Shown in pieces: positions 1-11,797 of a stretch of 64,000 nucleotides of DNA (its first letter is position 1; each line of letters opens with the position of its first letter). Location: contig JAZBRS010000037.1 in NCBI GenBank assembly GCA_037176725.1, forward strand, positions 10,868,001 to 10,932,000, read 5' to 3'. Made by a program: the position numbers and the translations under genes. A model generated the notes under the pieces. It was given only the letters and a program-made list of their open reading frames with translations, did no database searches and was not told the DNA's origin. This DNA is from Posidonia oceanica. Lineage: Eukaryota; Streptophyta; Magnoliopsida; Alismatales; Posidoniaceae.

Positions 1-402
1 AGGGGCCTTGATGAAGTTGCCATGGATCTGACAGTTGTGACATCTGCGCACGAACCGGCAGCAGTCGGCTTCCATGGTCTGCCAGAAATATCCTTGGAGC
101 ATGATCTTCTTGGCCAGGAGGATGCCATTCATGTGCGGGCCATAGGTCCCCGCATGTACCTGAAGCATCAGCGTGTCAGCCTCCGATTTGTTCAGGCAGC
201 GCAGTAGCATCTGATTCTATGACCTTCTGTATAGCTGCCCGGCCCCTAACACATACTTTGACGCCAGACGCGCCAAAGTTCTCTTGTCTGCTGCCGTGGT
301 ATCAGGAGGAAAGCTACCAGACTCTAGAAAGGATTTTATATCTTGATACCAGGGCTGCCCCTCTGCTGGATCCGCTTCTTCTATGCTCATGCAGTATGCA
401 GG
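1..402 (-). pseudogene. Element A integrase, N-terminal part (window edge)
   Basis: The minus strand encodes the linker after RNase H and the start of integrase, including the second half of the HHCC zinc finger (VRRCHNCQIHGN near positions 20-60), whose role is binding LTR ends and multimerisation. The reading frame is broken by two nonsense codons relative to element D: one at 403-405, where D has Gln, and one at 217-219, where D has Tyr in RRSYNQML. The catalytic DDE core would lie left of the window. In D the same finger has lost its last cysteine, whereas A keeps it, so the two copies decayed independently. Confidence 0.8.
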
Positions 403-1155
403 CTACTCGATGCGAGTGACTGATACATCCACTGTGCTATCTTCTAAAATGGTGAGCCAGGATGCCAGGGTTGCTAGTGCGTCTGCATATGCATTCTTTG
501 CTCTGTTCATGTATGTGAAGCAGATGCTCTCAAATTCTTCCATCAGCCTCAGCAGGTGTTCGTGATACGGCACAAGCTTGGGATCTTTTGTCCTCCAGTC
601 GCCGTTCACTTGAGAAATTACCAGCATGGCATCACCGTGCACATGCAGCTTCTGCGCCTCATGCTCGAGGGCGACTTTCAACCCTAGGATGCATGCTTCG
701 TACTCCGCTTCATTGTTTGTGCATGCGAAAGTCAGCTTCCTCGCGAAGGGAATCATCTGTCCCTGGGGCGTGGTCAGCACTGCGCCTACGCCTCGGCCCT
801 TTTTGTTGACTGCACCATCAAAGTAGAGCTGCCATTCCTCTTGTTCTTCAGGATCTTTCTGCTCAGAGTCCTCCATCGCAAAGAGAATGTCTTCATCAGG
901 GAACTGTGTCTGGAGGGGTTGGTATTCAGGCAGAGGAAGGTCAGCAAGATGGTCTGCCATGGCCTGACCCTTCATGGATTTCTGTGTGACAAAGGTGATG
1001 TCGTACTGAGACAATAACACCTGCCACTTAGCACATCTGCCCACCATGGCCGGCTTTTGGAAAAGGAACTTGATAGGATCATGCCGGCATAAGAGCTGTA
1101 CTGGGTATGCCATCATGTAGTGCCTTAGTTTCTGTGCAGCCCAGACAAGGGACAA
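403..1155 (-). pseudogene. Element A RNase H tail plus archaeal-type second RNase H
   Basis: An open stretch of about 250 codons. It starts in the C-terminal half of the RT-associated RNase H (SLVWAAQKLRHYMMAYPV, then the connecting segment WQVLLSQYDITFV). It continues into a second RNase H (aRH) with YFDGAVNKKGRGVGAVL, the NNEAEYEACILGLK acidic segment and YADALATLAS. The family uses the first domain to degrade the RNA template; a second archaeal-type RNase H is a hallmark of the Tat lineage, where it probably acts in replication. The catalytic Asp/Glu positions FDGA, EAEYEA and YADAL all appear kept. The stretch is bounded by stops on both sides, so it is only an intact piece of a broken polyprotein. 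Confidence 0.85.
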
Positions 1156-2302
1156 ACAGGTCTTCTCTAGTGTACTGTACCTGGCTTTGCATTCATTAAA
1201 TTTCTTGCTCAGCTAATAGATGGCACGCTCCCTTCTACCAGATTCGTCATGTTGGCCCAAGACGGCGCCCATGGAATGCTGCGTGGTAGAAAGGTAGAGA
1301 AGCGAAGGTCTCCCGGTTGTAGGCGGGACCAGGACAGGAGGCTTGATCAGCAGCTGCTTGATCTTGGCAAATGCAGCCTGACACTCCTCGCTCTAGTGAA
1401 TCTGCGCATTCTTCTTCAAGAGCTTGAATATGGGCTCGCAGATGGGCGTAAGCTGTGCAATGAAGCGACTGATATACTGTAAACGCCCAAGCAAACTTCT
1501 GACTTCTTTTTCAGTCCTGGGGGGTGGCATGTCCACGATGGCTTGTGCTTTCAACGGGTCCACCTCAATCCCCTTTGGCTAACTATGTAGCCGAGCAATT
1601 TGCCAGAAGACACCCCGAATACGCACTTCTTGGGATTCAGGCGCAGCTTGTACTTCCGTAGACGGTCAAAAAGCTTTTTGAGACAGGTAAGATGATCTTC
1701 AGGCTCTTTGGTTTTAGCAATCATGTCGTCTACATAGACCTCTACTTCTTGGTGCATGAGGTCGTGGAACAGCGCAGTCATGGCCCTCTGATAGGTCACA
1801 CCAGCATTCTTCAGGCCGAACGGCATGACTTGGTAGCAGAAGACTCCCCAAGGGGTGATGAATGAAGTCTTTTCCATGTCTTCTTCTGCCATTTTGATTT
1901 GATTGTATCCAGAAAAGCCGTCCATGAAGGAGAGCATCTTGTGGCCCGCTGTATTGTCGACTAGGATGTCAATGTGCGGCAATGGAAAGTCGTCCTTGGG
2001 ACTCGCCTTGTTCAGGTCCCTATAGTCGATGCAGATCCGGATTCGGCCATCTTTCTTGGGCACAGGTACAATGTTTGCCAGCCATTCAGGATAAAGAACG
2101 ACCTACAGAAAGTTGACCCTGAGCTGCTTCATTATCTCTTCTTTGATCATGAGCAGCCACTGTGGTCGCCATCTTCTTAGTTTCTGCTTCACTGGCTTGG
2201 CATCCGGGTTTAAGGGCAGATTGTGCACCACTACTTCTATGTCAAGGCCGACCATATCCTCGTAACTCCAGGCGAAGACATCCGCATATTCTTTCAGGAA
2301 TG
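1156..2302 (-). pseudogene. Element A reverse transcriptase, broken
   Basis: RT core with KKDGRIRICIDYRDLNKASP, MPFGLKNAGVTYQRAM and the catalytic YVDD box at about 1725-1736. Compared with D, A has a nonsense codon at 2103-2105 (NFL-stop-VVLYPEW, Lys in D) and a one-base deletion near 1575 just after IVSQRG. It also has stops near 1391 (Trp in D, in the segment before SEE) and near 1214 (Tyr in D, in AIYYLSKKF). The RT start is placed where the conserved EYADVFAWSYEDMVGLD segment begins. The catalytic motif is intact but the protein cannot be made in one piece. Confidence 0.88.
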
Positions 2303-4060
2303 CGATGAACTCTGCTCGAGCCTGGGAGGACAGCTGGGCACTGATACGAACTTCTCTGACTTCCTCAGCTGTGCCGATGTTGACAACCTCTGTTTCTTCT
2401 TCAGCATGGAGGTTGGGGCCTTCTGGGTCGTCGTCATAGGGCCGGAACTCGGGTAATGATTCATCAGTCTCATCCATGCCCGTATCATCCTCCTCTCCAT
2501 AAGCAATAAGTTCCGAGAGGATCTCTTTCTCAAAGGAAGGGCTGGTGATGTCGAAAGAGTGCATGTGTTCCGCTGCTTGGCCCTGGTGACGCTTCAGGAT
2601 GGTCACGCTTACTCTAGTGTTCTTGTAGCCTCGATGCGCGACCTCCGTTCCAGCAACTCCTTCTGCTGTTTGCTCTGGCCTGACTAATTCTGTTGAGTGC
2701 TTTGCTGATTCTGTTGAGGGCCTTGCTGATTCTGCTGAGGGCCTTGCTGATTGTTCTGCTGCTGAGGCTACTGACAGCTCCGTTATTGATTCTGCTTTCT
2801 GCTCTGCTACTGCTGCTGCTTGCACTGCTGATGCTTCCCCCTCTAGGTCTTCTAGTGCGCCTGCAGAGGATATGCCGGACTGGCGGCTGATCTGAGCACT
2901 ACCGCTCGATATACTGCTCAAGTGAGGCATGGGTTGCACAAACAACCTAGACCCGCCTTCTGGTTGAAGAGTGATGAGCTCATCTGGTCTAGGGGAGTCC
3001 GGCGCTGCTGAGTCTTCTTCCAGGACCATGATAGAGGCATGGTCTTCTTGCAGAGGGGGGTCCGCAACCACGGCTTTCCCTTTCCTTTCTGCAGCTTGAT
3101 GCTCTATCAGGTCTTCTGCTATCGACTTGAGTTGTTCTCGATAAAGTAGTTCTAAGTCGGACATCCAAGAATCGACCTGGGCTTCTATCGCCACTCCTTC
3201 TTCCTCGTCTGAGGGGGAGTCGACGTAGTAGGCGCCGGGGGCCTGCGGCACTGGCCCGGCTGCAAGATGGATTGCTGCCCTTGGAATCTGCATGATCTGG
3301 TTCACGGGCGCGTCCGATGGCGGCAACTCTGATGTAGAAGGCCCAAATAGACAAGTCAGCGGTGCCATAGATGGATAAGCTGCCAGGGTCACTGTTGGAG
3401 AGTAAGCAGGGGTGCTCTTCAGAGGGCTCAAGGGCCCGGAGAGTGTAGTGCTCAGTTGGCCTTTTATATCGGGCCGTAACTGAGAGAGTGCAGCCTCTGA
3501 CGTCATGGGGTCTTGCCATGAGAGCTGCTGCTGGTTGTCAGGAGGATGCGAAGCGGACTGCGCCTGCTGCATTCCTGGAGATGTGGATGCTGGAGCGGGC
3601 TGAGCCGCGCTGCTGACTGAGTTGATTGACTGCCCCTCCAGAGATAGGGACAGTGGCACTGATGTTGCTGTGACCGCTGGTAGCATGCTTGCTTCTGCCA
3701 GAAGGAGTGTCTCTGACTCCTGCACTGCTGCTGTCTGTACTTGGGAAGCTGATGTGGCTGCAAAAGAGTGGGAACTTGCCAGTTCTGCCACAGGGCCTGC
3801 TGAGCTGCTTGCTGTTTCTGCCAGAGGAAGAGCTGAATAGATTGACTGTGTGGCCTCTGCTCTGATCACTGTTTCTGCTGTGCCGGTTGGGACTGCCTCT
3901 GTTGTGCCAGACTGCTCCTCATCCGAGTAGTAGTCCTCAACACACACCCAATCCTCTGTCGGTACCGTGTCTTGATCGTTGGTCGATCCCAGGGTTCCTG
4001 CACTGGTAAAGTTAGTGAGGTCTCTGGGAATGGCTGATTCTGGATTGTTTAGCTGAGAGC
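2303..4060 (-). pseudogene. Element A protease-to-RT linker, Ser/Ala/Glu-rich
   Basis: This part of a 1422-codon open frame (2103-6371) separates the protease/G-patch block from RT by roughly 580 residues. It is rich in Ser, Ala, Glu, Gln and Pro, without recognisable fold, with short tandem ESARPSTE-type repeats just before a conserved block (HRGYKNTRVSVTILKRH) and an acidic stretch (YGEEDDTGMDETDESLPEF). The conserved blocks recur in D and B while the Ser/Ala part varies, suggesting a disordered, repeat-expanding spacer with functional ends. The frame is open through the whole linker in A, so it is translated as part of the polyprotein rather than being an intron. Confidence 0.7.
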
Positions 4061-5780
4061 AGTGATCTTCGTTGGTCTTGGGCTCGTAGCCGAGGCCTTC
4101 AGATTTCCTTCGCTCCACTGCTACGATCGGCTCTGCGATCCCCTGGCCGTGACGCCCGAGCGGCGTACCCTTTATGTAACCCCACCTGTGACATACATTT
4201 TCGACCATTCGAAAGGAGTTGCTGTGAACGGTCAAGGAGTTGACACGTTCAAGATCTGGAATGAAGTTAACCGGCTCACACCGATTAACGCGATATAGGG
4301 CTTCAGAAGTCTCAAGGTCAAACGGGATAGATTGCGAAGACGCGGGGGAGACTGCTTCGATCCGCTCCTTCTCAAAGTTCTCCGCCATGACGACAATGAC
4401 ATCGTCGCCGCGACGGTACTTTATCATTCGATGGAGGGTCGAAGGAAGGACCTGATGCTTGTGGAGCCAAGGGCGCCCAAGCAGAAGATTGAAGTTCGGC
4501 TGCAAGTCGACGACATAGAATTCTACGTCGAAGACAACCGGGCCAATAGCAAGAGGAATAATCAGGACCCCTAGAGCGTCATGGTGAGTGTTGTCAAAGG
4601 CTGTCATTCCCTTCACAGCTGGCATGATGTCCTCGGCTTTGAATCCGAGCTTGGTTACAGTACGCAAGGGGCAGACGTTAAGGCCTGACCCATTATCAAC
4701 CAGTGTTAGGGGAATGCGAAAGTTTTTGAACAGCACTGTGACGAATAGGGGCTGGTTGTGATTAATCCCCGCCGGAGGCAGCTCATCACTCGTAAAAGAG
4801 ATGACCTGGGGCTCCGCAATCAACCCAACCATGCTCTCCAAGGCTGAAGGCTCAATGGACTGGGACACACGGGCAGCCTGGAACACGCAAAGAAAAGCCT
4901 CACGGTGTTCGGCAGAGGTGTGGATCAAGTCCCAGATAGAAATGTCGGCTTTGACCTTCTTAAGCTGGGAGGTCAAGTCTGCCTTAGGTTGGCTCTTTCT
5001 GGCAAGGGGAGGGGTAGTTCTGGCAGGCTCTAAAGGGGTAGTGGCAGGAAGCTGGGTTTCTACAGGCTGGGTAGGGATTTGGCTAGCTACAAGTTGGTCT
5101 GGAGTTGGATCTACTATGGGTTGGCTAGAGGGTGGGGGCATAACAGGTCTAGGGTGAGTTGGCCTAATTGCCGGTGTTGGGGGCCTGTAAACCCTCCCCG
5201 ATCGTGTTACTTCCGCGCACATCTCTGTAGCGTAGCTGTAAGGGACGTGATGGGTGTCCAGGGTCAAATCAATGACGACTGGAGCACGTGCTGTGAGCAC
5301 AGGAGAGGTTACAGGGGGACCTATGGGGTACTGAGGTCTCTCTAGAGGGTATGGTTGTTGGGGTGGGAAGGCTGGGGCAAGTTGAGGTCTGCCTAGAAGG
5401 TGTAGCTGAGGTCGCCCTAAGAGGTGGATGGGGGAACTAGGCTGGGCCCTAGCTAGAAGGTGCACAGGGGATTGAGCCTGGGGAAGCACGGTGGGAGGCG
5501 CGAGAGGGCGCTCCGGCCTGGCACGCGGTCGGATCAAGTGAATTCCCGACTCGGAGCCGGCAACTGCCGCGAGATAGAGACTGACTGGGAAAGGCTCAGA
5601 GATGTCAGAGATGAGATCAGAAGGGTCTACCACAGAGGTAGCAAGCCCAGAAGGAAAGACAGAATGGATGCCTGAGGTTCCCGCCCCTCCCGGATAAGAG
5701 TGCTCCGGTAAGGGTTGGCGGGTGATGCCAGAATGAGGGGGAACGGCTGAGTGTGCAGATGCATGAGTGTGTGCTTGAGT
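4061..5780 (-). pseudogene. Element A pre-protease region, aspartic protease and G-patch-like segment
   Basis: The upstream half is a Pro-rich region with tandem LLGRPQL-type repeats. The protease follows, with active-site segment LTLVDNGSGLNVCPL near 4679-4706 and the flap/hydrophobic segment LLGRPWLHKHQ. The active site reads D-N-G rather than the usual D-T/S-G; this is shared with D and B and matches other plant Tat-type proteases, so it is not decay. After it comes GTPLGRHGQGI followed by SEGLGYEP (about 4085-4195), which resembles a G-patch, a glycine-rich nucleic-acid-binding segment also known next to betaretroviral proteases. The frame is uninterrupted here. The enzyme would cleave the polyprotein. 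Confidence 0.8.
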
Positions 5781-7887
5781 GGATGCCTCGTGCGTGTCGA
5801 TTACAATCGTTCCCGATTCGATCAAGTCCTGAATAGCGTTCCGCAGGGAGAAGCAATTGTCCGTCGAATGCCCGGCGCTTCGATGGAAATTGCAGAAGAG
5901 GTCCGGCCTAAACCAATGCGGCAGAGGACTTGGTGGCGGACGAACCTCTGGGAACTTCAGGAGCGATGCAACCTTTGGCAAGATGACCGTGAGCGGTTCC
6001 ACCAGTGGGGCGAATCTCCGCTTCTCAATGGGTGGCCTTCTTTGCCTCTGGTATGAGCCTTGCTGAACCGGTGCGGTAGGATAGACTGGTCTAGCGGTGG
6101 TAGTGATGTGTGGTGTGTGTGGATTCCTAGGTGCAGGAGCGTACACCATCTGAGCTGGGGCAGGCCGGGATGGCAAGCGAATAGGCACAACAGGGGAGTC
6201 GACGAATGCAACAGCGGGTTTCGGCGAATCCTTCCTTTTCGGGTGGTTGTTGCTACTGCCGCTGTTGTTGTTGTTGGAGGCGCTGCTATTGGCACTGTTA
6301 CTGTTGATCACTGCCTGCTTAGCGAACGCAGAGAGAGCTGGGAAGTTGCCACTCCGCAAAGAACTCTCCACGCGCGCTCCAGCTCTGATGAGTGCCGCAA
6401 AAGTAGTGACTGGTTGGATGCTAAGCAGAGCTCCGAGAGACGGCTGCGCCCCTTTGATAACGATCTCGATAGACTCCTCGTCAGAGGGTCTATCTCGAAC
6501 CTGAGAGGCAAGGGCGCGCCAGCGGCTTGCCAGAATTCTGCTTGATTACGATCAAGTCCGCCCTCTTTGGGACCAGATCGAGGTTGAAGGAGTATTGTTC
6601 CAGGAACGCCTGACTGAGGTCGTTCCAAGTCTTGATGGCTGACATATCAAGTGATGTAAACCACTTGAGTGCCGGCCCAGTCAAACTCTTCTGGAACAAG
6701 CGGATCAGCAACCTCTCGTCAGCCTGAAGCTGAGCGAGATCACCGCAATACGCCTTCAAGTGTGCTACGGGGCAGCCCCTACCATTATACTTCTCGAAGT
6801 CTGGGATCTTGAACTTCGGAGGGAGTACCGCCTCTGGAAAGCAGCAGAGGTCCCGGAATTGGTAGGTCTGGTGCTCAGTACCCTGCACTAGTCGTAGTGC
6901 CTTCTCCAAGACGTCCATCCGGTTATTGATGGGGTCTGGGATTGCTGCTGTAGGAGAGGGATCAGCAGGGGTAGCGAGCGCATACGCCGAATAGGTCGCA
7001 CCTAAGTGCTCCTCCGGATCTACCATAGCGTCGCCTGGTGGAGCAACGGGATGGCCGGCGTATTCGTGCTGGGGGACTGTGTATGCAGGAGTGTATGCAG
7101 GATGCTGGACCTGGTGCAGAGGAGAAGAGTAGATGCCGTGCTGTGCTGTGATAGGGGTAGGATGACGGAGCACCAGTTGCTGTACAGGCGGAGTGCCAGA
7201 CAGCGAGCCAGTGAGGTACTGGGCTCCAGCCGGTCCAAAGGACTGACCACCAGGGGGAAGTGGAGCATGCTGTGCTAAGTGTTGTGCAGCAGGAGGCGGT
7301 AAACGAGCCCCCATCGTCGGAACCGTGAGCAGTTGAGACGATGGACGAGGCGGAGGTGTGGAGGTCGATGCATGGAATGCAGGAACTGGCCTCAGAGGAA
7401 CCTCAGGAACGACGGGGATAGAAGAAGGACGAACTGATAGAGCCATGCCCTGCAGTTTCTGGGCAAGCTCCATCAGGTGCTGGTACTGCGCCTCGGGCGT
7501 CTTGCCAGTGGGGACGCTGAAGTGCAGTGCCGGCGAAGGCTGAGAAACAAGTGGCACAGACACAGACTGTCCGGGAGGGAAGGATTCTACAGCAAAGGTC
7601 GCAGCGACGGTGGAAGGGATGTCGAAAGCGACGTATCCCTGGGATGGAGGGGGCAGTGGCGTCTCCGAAACGCGAGGAACGGTCGTCAAGATGGACTCGG
7701 CGACCGAATCCGGAGGAAGAGATGCTTGCCACTGTCCCGGGACGTACTGAGAACCTAGAGACGTCAGGGGAGGAAACCCTGGTGTCGGAGGGGGAACAAG
7801 GGGGACAGAAGGAGCAACCGGAGGGGCCGGAACGGAAACACCCTTCGTGATAGGAGTGAAAAGAGACTCACTAACGTACTGGGCCAT
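5781..7887 (-). pseudogene. Element A gag with CX2HX4HX4C knuckle
   Basis: Start chosen at the ATG at 7887 because MAQ(Y/F)V is shared by A, B and D, although the frame is open a little further upstream. The N-terminal third is Pro-rich and disordered. The capsid-like retrotrans_gag core follows (LKAYCGDLAQLQADERLL, ALKWFTSLDMSAIKTWNDL), and a Ser/Asn tract precedes PKRKDSPKP. Near 5851-5893 is CNFHRSAGHSTDNC, a CX2HX4HX4C variant of the retroviral zinc knuckle. A 20-bp deletion near 6525-6530 relative to D shifts the frame, splitting gag into 6490-7962 and the frame ending in 2103-6371. Product role: virus-like particle assembly and RNA binding. Confidence 0.85.
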
Positions 7888-9199
7888 TGCTGACCTAGAT
7901 CGGGTGAGAATAGGGCTGCGACGAGTGTTCAAGCGGTGAGTCCTAAGAGGAGCTATCGTCACAAATGTGGATAGCTCAGAGGGGGAATGGTCGCGAATGA
8001 AGTCGCAAAAGGGGTGTCAACGGGGGTCAGTACTCGAGCTCTGGCAAAGGGAAACTCGCTTATCGATCACGCTGACACAACAGAAGGAAATTAGGGTTAG
8101 AATCTATAAGATGAATGCAAATGAGTTAGTTAAATGGCATGAATGATATGCATGCTTTCTAGCATGCCCCCCTCACCTAACTAGTGTGTCCTAGTAAGGT
8201 AGTCTACTTCGGGTATCCCTGGGTGTACGGGTCACCGACTCAGGTCAGAAAAGTAGGTTCCCTATCTAACTCCCGGCCCAAAGCTCAGGAAATGACAGGG
8301 TGGTGCGTTGGTGGCCTCTACCCCGCCAAAGCGTGGGTGGTACCCTCTACTAACACCGACACGACCCCCGGACGAGGGGGGGACAGACCGACTGACTTGT
8401 GCCACGCCCAAAGCGGTGGAACAAGAAGCCGGGACTGTCCTTCGCAGACTAATAGGTGGACTCAGATGAGAAGAATGCATGCCCTATATGATGCTTATGC
8501 AAATGCTTAAAGTCTTTTATCTTGCACATTTTATTAACCAGAGGGAGTGAAGGATTGTTCAGAGTCTCTAGTTGCTCCTAGGAGTTCTTTTTACTTGCGG
8601 TTTTTAGTTAACCCTGGGGAGAGCAAACAAGTCTCTACTATCCTAGGCATGGCATGTGCGAAAGGGAAGAAAATCAGTCAAGCATGGCAGGCAGACAATC
8701 ATACAACACAACAAAGGCAAGTGCATGGCATGTGCGAGTGTTTGTGAGCATAATGGTGAAGAAAAAAAACATTCATCAAGTCAAAAGGCATGTATGCAAG
8801 ACATGTGCGTGCGTAGTGACATAGCAAAGGTGTAAAAGAAGCATTCAACATCCAAAAAGCATGTATTGTTGCCAAACAAGTATGTAGACATGCAATGCGC
8901 GATAATTAAAGCAGTAATAAGCAAGTAAGGCAAGGAAAATAAAGACAAGTAAGCTGTAAAGGAAGTAAGAGCACAAGCAAGACAATAAGTAAATAAACAA
9001 GCAGAGAAGCAAAGCCAAACGAAAGGGAGCACAAACCGAGGCGAAAGAGGTGCAAAACCTAAGCAAAGTAGCCACAAAGCGACTTTCTTGGAGTTTGCAC
9101 AGAAAAACGAGCAAAACAGGCGAAAGAGGCAAGCGAAGGCAAGCAAAACTGTGAAAGCGGGCGAGCAAAAAGCCAGGAACGAAAGCCGGAGTCTAGCTA
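7888..9199 (-). other. Element A 5' leader between PBS and gag
   Basis: About 1.3 kb without a conserved ORF; open frames here are not shared between elements. It aligns with the leaders of C, D and B in the same order of blocks: a TTATTAACC block near 8530, a block near 8240-8480 with GAGTCGG-type and AGTCC motifs, and a T-rich distal part. Conservation of non-coding sequence between families suggests packaging, dimerisation or splicing signals, but no specific structure is proven here. Confidence 0.7.
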
Positions 9200-9217
9200 T
9201 CCCCAACAGAGTCGCCA
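9200..9217 (-). other. Element A primer binding site
   Basis: Minus strand reads TGGCGACTCTGTTGGGGA, one base after the LTR end CA. The same motif follows the LTR in D and B (TGGCGACTCTGCTGGGGA and TGGTGACTCTGCTGGGGA) and in C (TGGCAACTCCGCTGGGGA). It starts with TGG, complementary to the CCA end of a tRNA; this PBS type is reported in Ogre/Tat elements. I did not match it to a specific tRNA gene. Confidence 0.85.
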
Positions 9218-9859
9218 CTGTAGCGATCCCGATCGGAATCAGGCTCGCTATTTAGCGGCGATTGGATCCGGAGGAAGAGGCTCGACTCGAAAACGCTTAA
9301 AATCGAGGAGAAAAGAGAAAGATAAGACAAATCAGAGTCGCCACCATGTCCATTAACGGGAGACAAGGAAAACCGGGGGAAATGCGTGAATTAACGCGCA
9401 AAACCAAGCAAGAAATGCAAAGCAAAGCAATGCAAGGGAAAACAAATGCAAATACATGCAAAAGAGATGACTCTAGCCTAGGATAAGGGCAGTATGGTCA
9501 TTGCGGGCCAAAAGACAGTGCAAGGACTCCTGTTACGTGCGGGGAAGGTGTTAGGCACCCCCGACACGCCCGAGAATCGGTCTTTCTAGGCTTACGCTCG
9601 CATACGCAGGGAAATGCAGGATTGAATGCCTATATGCCTAGGAATGCCTAAATGAATGCTCAAGGTGTGCTCTAAGTGGAGAGATGCAGGGCAAGGAAGT
9701 AAACGTGCTGTCTAAGTGCTCAGCTACGCTGTCTGTGTTCCGAACCGGGCGAAACCTGGCTCGTGAGGACTCCAGGCAGTAAGCATCACAGCCCTACATG
9801 CAAATGCAAGCGAAAAAGCAAAACAACGGCAAAACTATGCAATGTGGTCGACATGCAAG

Positions 9860-10110
9860 AGAAAACGGCGTAAAACACGCAAAACGAGGCGAAAAACAAG
9901 AAAGCACGCAAAACGGTGCAAAAAGACAAGGTCGGCACGCAAAACGGGCGAGAAAGCAAGGCGGCACGCGAATCGGTGCAAAGAGACAGGGTCGGCATGC
10001 AAAACTGTGCCAAAAATAGGGCGAGCGCGCAAAACGACGCGAAGACAAAGCAGGCATGCAAAACGGTGCCAAAACGAGAGCGGGCATGCAAAACGGTGCC
10101 AAAACTGCGA
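9860..10110 (-). repeat. Minisatellite in U5 region of A LTR
   Basis: About eight degenerate copies, roughly 30-36 bp each, around a core that on the plus strand reads GGCATGCAAAACGGTGCCAA. The equivalent place in D, C and B LTRs carries related but differently sized arrays. Confidence 0.8.
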
Positions 10111-11787
10111 GATAAAAACCTCGGAAAAAGCCGTGCGAATGCAAATGCAAGGAAAAGATTAGAAGCAGTAAAAGGAGAAGCAGAACAGTGCATGTGTGAG
10201 AACAGGCACTGTTCGGGGCCACACAGAGTAGGTGTGAAGACCTACAAAGGGGAGAGTGAGCAAACGGGGGGATTACCACCTCTCTTGCGACCGTTTCCCA
10301 CTAAACCGTTCCACGGTGTGTCTCGCATGCTGCCCAAAGCTCGCGATGCGATCGGATCATGGAAAAGGGGGAAGAAAGTCACATTAAGTGGTGAATCCAA
10401 GGAAAACACAACACAAAACACCCAAGAGTACGCGAAACAGGGATCTGAGTTGATAGACAAGAAGAGGAGGCCCTATTCTACATGCTCAAAGAGACAGAAA
10501 TCGAAAACGAGGAAAACAATGCAAATGGCATGCAAATGAATGTAATGCAGGGGTTCAGGAGGACGTACCTGGAAATCCGGAAGCCTGATCTGAGCTCTGT
10601 CTAGTCCATGCTGAAGAGCGCTTCGCTGCGGTCACCTGGGCAGCTTACTTGAGAAGATCCAACGGCCGGATTGGAAGATATCGCAGCTTCAAGGCAGAAG
10701 GGCCAGAACAGGGGAGAAAAGCGGATCTAAGTGTTCAGGAGGTCCTAGGGGTGTGCAAAAGGTCCTCCCAAGTGAAGGGGAGCTAAAGGTGCTTAGTGTG
10801 TGCAAAGGGATGCTAAAATGCAAAGCTAAATGAATGCAGGATGCATGCAAGATGCAAGAAAAGACAAGAGGGGAGTTTTTAGAAAAACAGAGGTTCAAAT
10901 GCCATTTTTGAAAAGAGAAGGGGGCTAAATGCAAATTTTCGAAAAAGGATGGGCAGAGGGTTATTTTGCAAAAGACTGGGCTCAGAAAGCTAATTTGAAA
11001 AGAGGGTATGCATTGGAAGAAGTTTTGAAAACAAAAAGAAATCAGAATGCAATTTTGGAAAAACTAGGGTCTAAAATGTAAATTTTCCAGAAAACAGGGT
11101 TCTGGGGAGTCTGGGAATGCAAGTGGAGGGTCTACATGCAATTTTGTAAGCATAGGAGCTAAGATGCAACTTTAGGGGCAAAACAGTCTTTTTACATGAT
11201 TTTTAAAGGATGCAAGGACCTATGTGTGATTTTTGAATCATGCAGGGGTCAAATATGCAATTTTGTAAGGTAAACATGCTCTGAAAACACTGATAAAGGA
11301 CTGATGTGCAATTTTTTAAAAATGCAGGGTTGAAAATGCAATGCAATAAGGCAAAATGCATGCAAATGGTTACTGTCCATTTAAAATGGACCTAAATGCA
11401 AATGTCAGAAAACAGGGGGAAGAAAATGCAATGCAACAAGCAAAAATCAAAAATAAAACCTAAGTTTCTACAGTGCATGGACCTAAAGGTAAAATCAGAA
11501 ACATGCAGGGATGCAGAATGCAATATGATATGGTAAACTATATGCAATTAAATTGAATGATTTACTGTAGGACCTATGTGCAATAATAAAAAACAGAGGG
11601 GCTAAAATGCAAAAAAAATACAACAACACAGCACAGTAACAGGACTAGATTGCAAATACAGAAAAGCATGAATAAAAGCTGCAATTTAGCATGGTTTATA
11701 ATTAAAAACTAAGCATATTAAATGGACAGAGGACTGAAACGCAAAAATTAAAAAACTTAAACCAGATCTGCAATATTTACACCTAAA

Positions 11788-11797
11788 ACTATATAAG
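11788..11797 (-). promoter_or_regulatory. Candidate TATA box of A LTR
   Basis: Minus strand reads CTTATATAGT at the junction between the G+C-rich block and the AT-rich downstream part of the LTR. The aligned positions in D (TAGTATAG near 23315) and C (TAATATAG near 19220) are weaker. Position inside a 5.7 kb LTR is plausible, but no start site is shown, and a promoter further upstream is equally possible. Confidence 0.3.

Noticed and set aside
2989..3519. 176-codon minus-strand ORF inside A's linker (and 31526-32062 in D)
   Set aside because: Present in A and D, but in another frame of the same linker and disrupted in B. Explained by overlapping the real polyprotein frame.
9786..10279. ORFs over the LTR minisatellites (also 17174-17691, 24870-25360, 45908-46398)
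   Set aside because: They are open on both strands and several frames because of the tandem units, and are rich in Phe/Cys/His or Lys/Arg by composition. They align between LTRs only as DNA.
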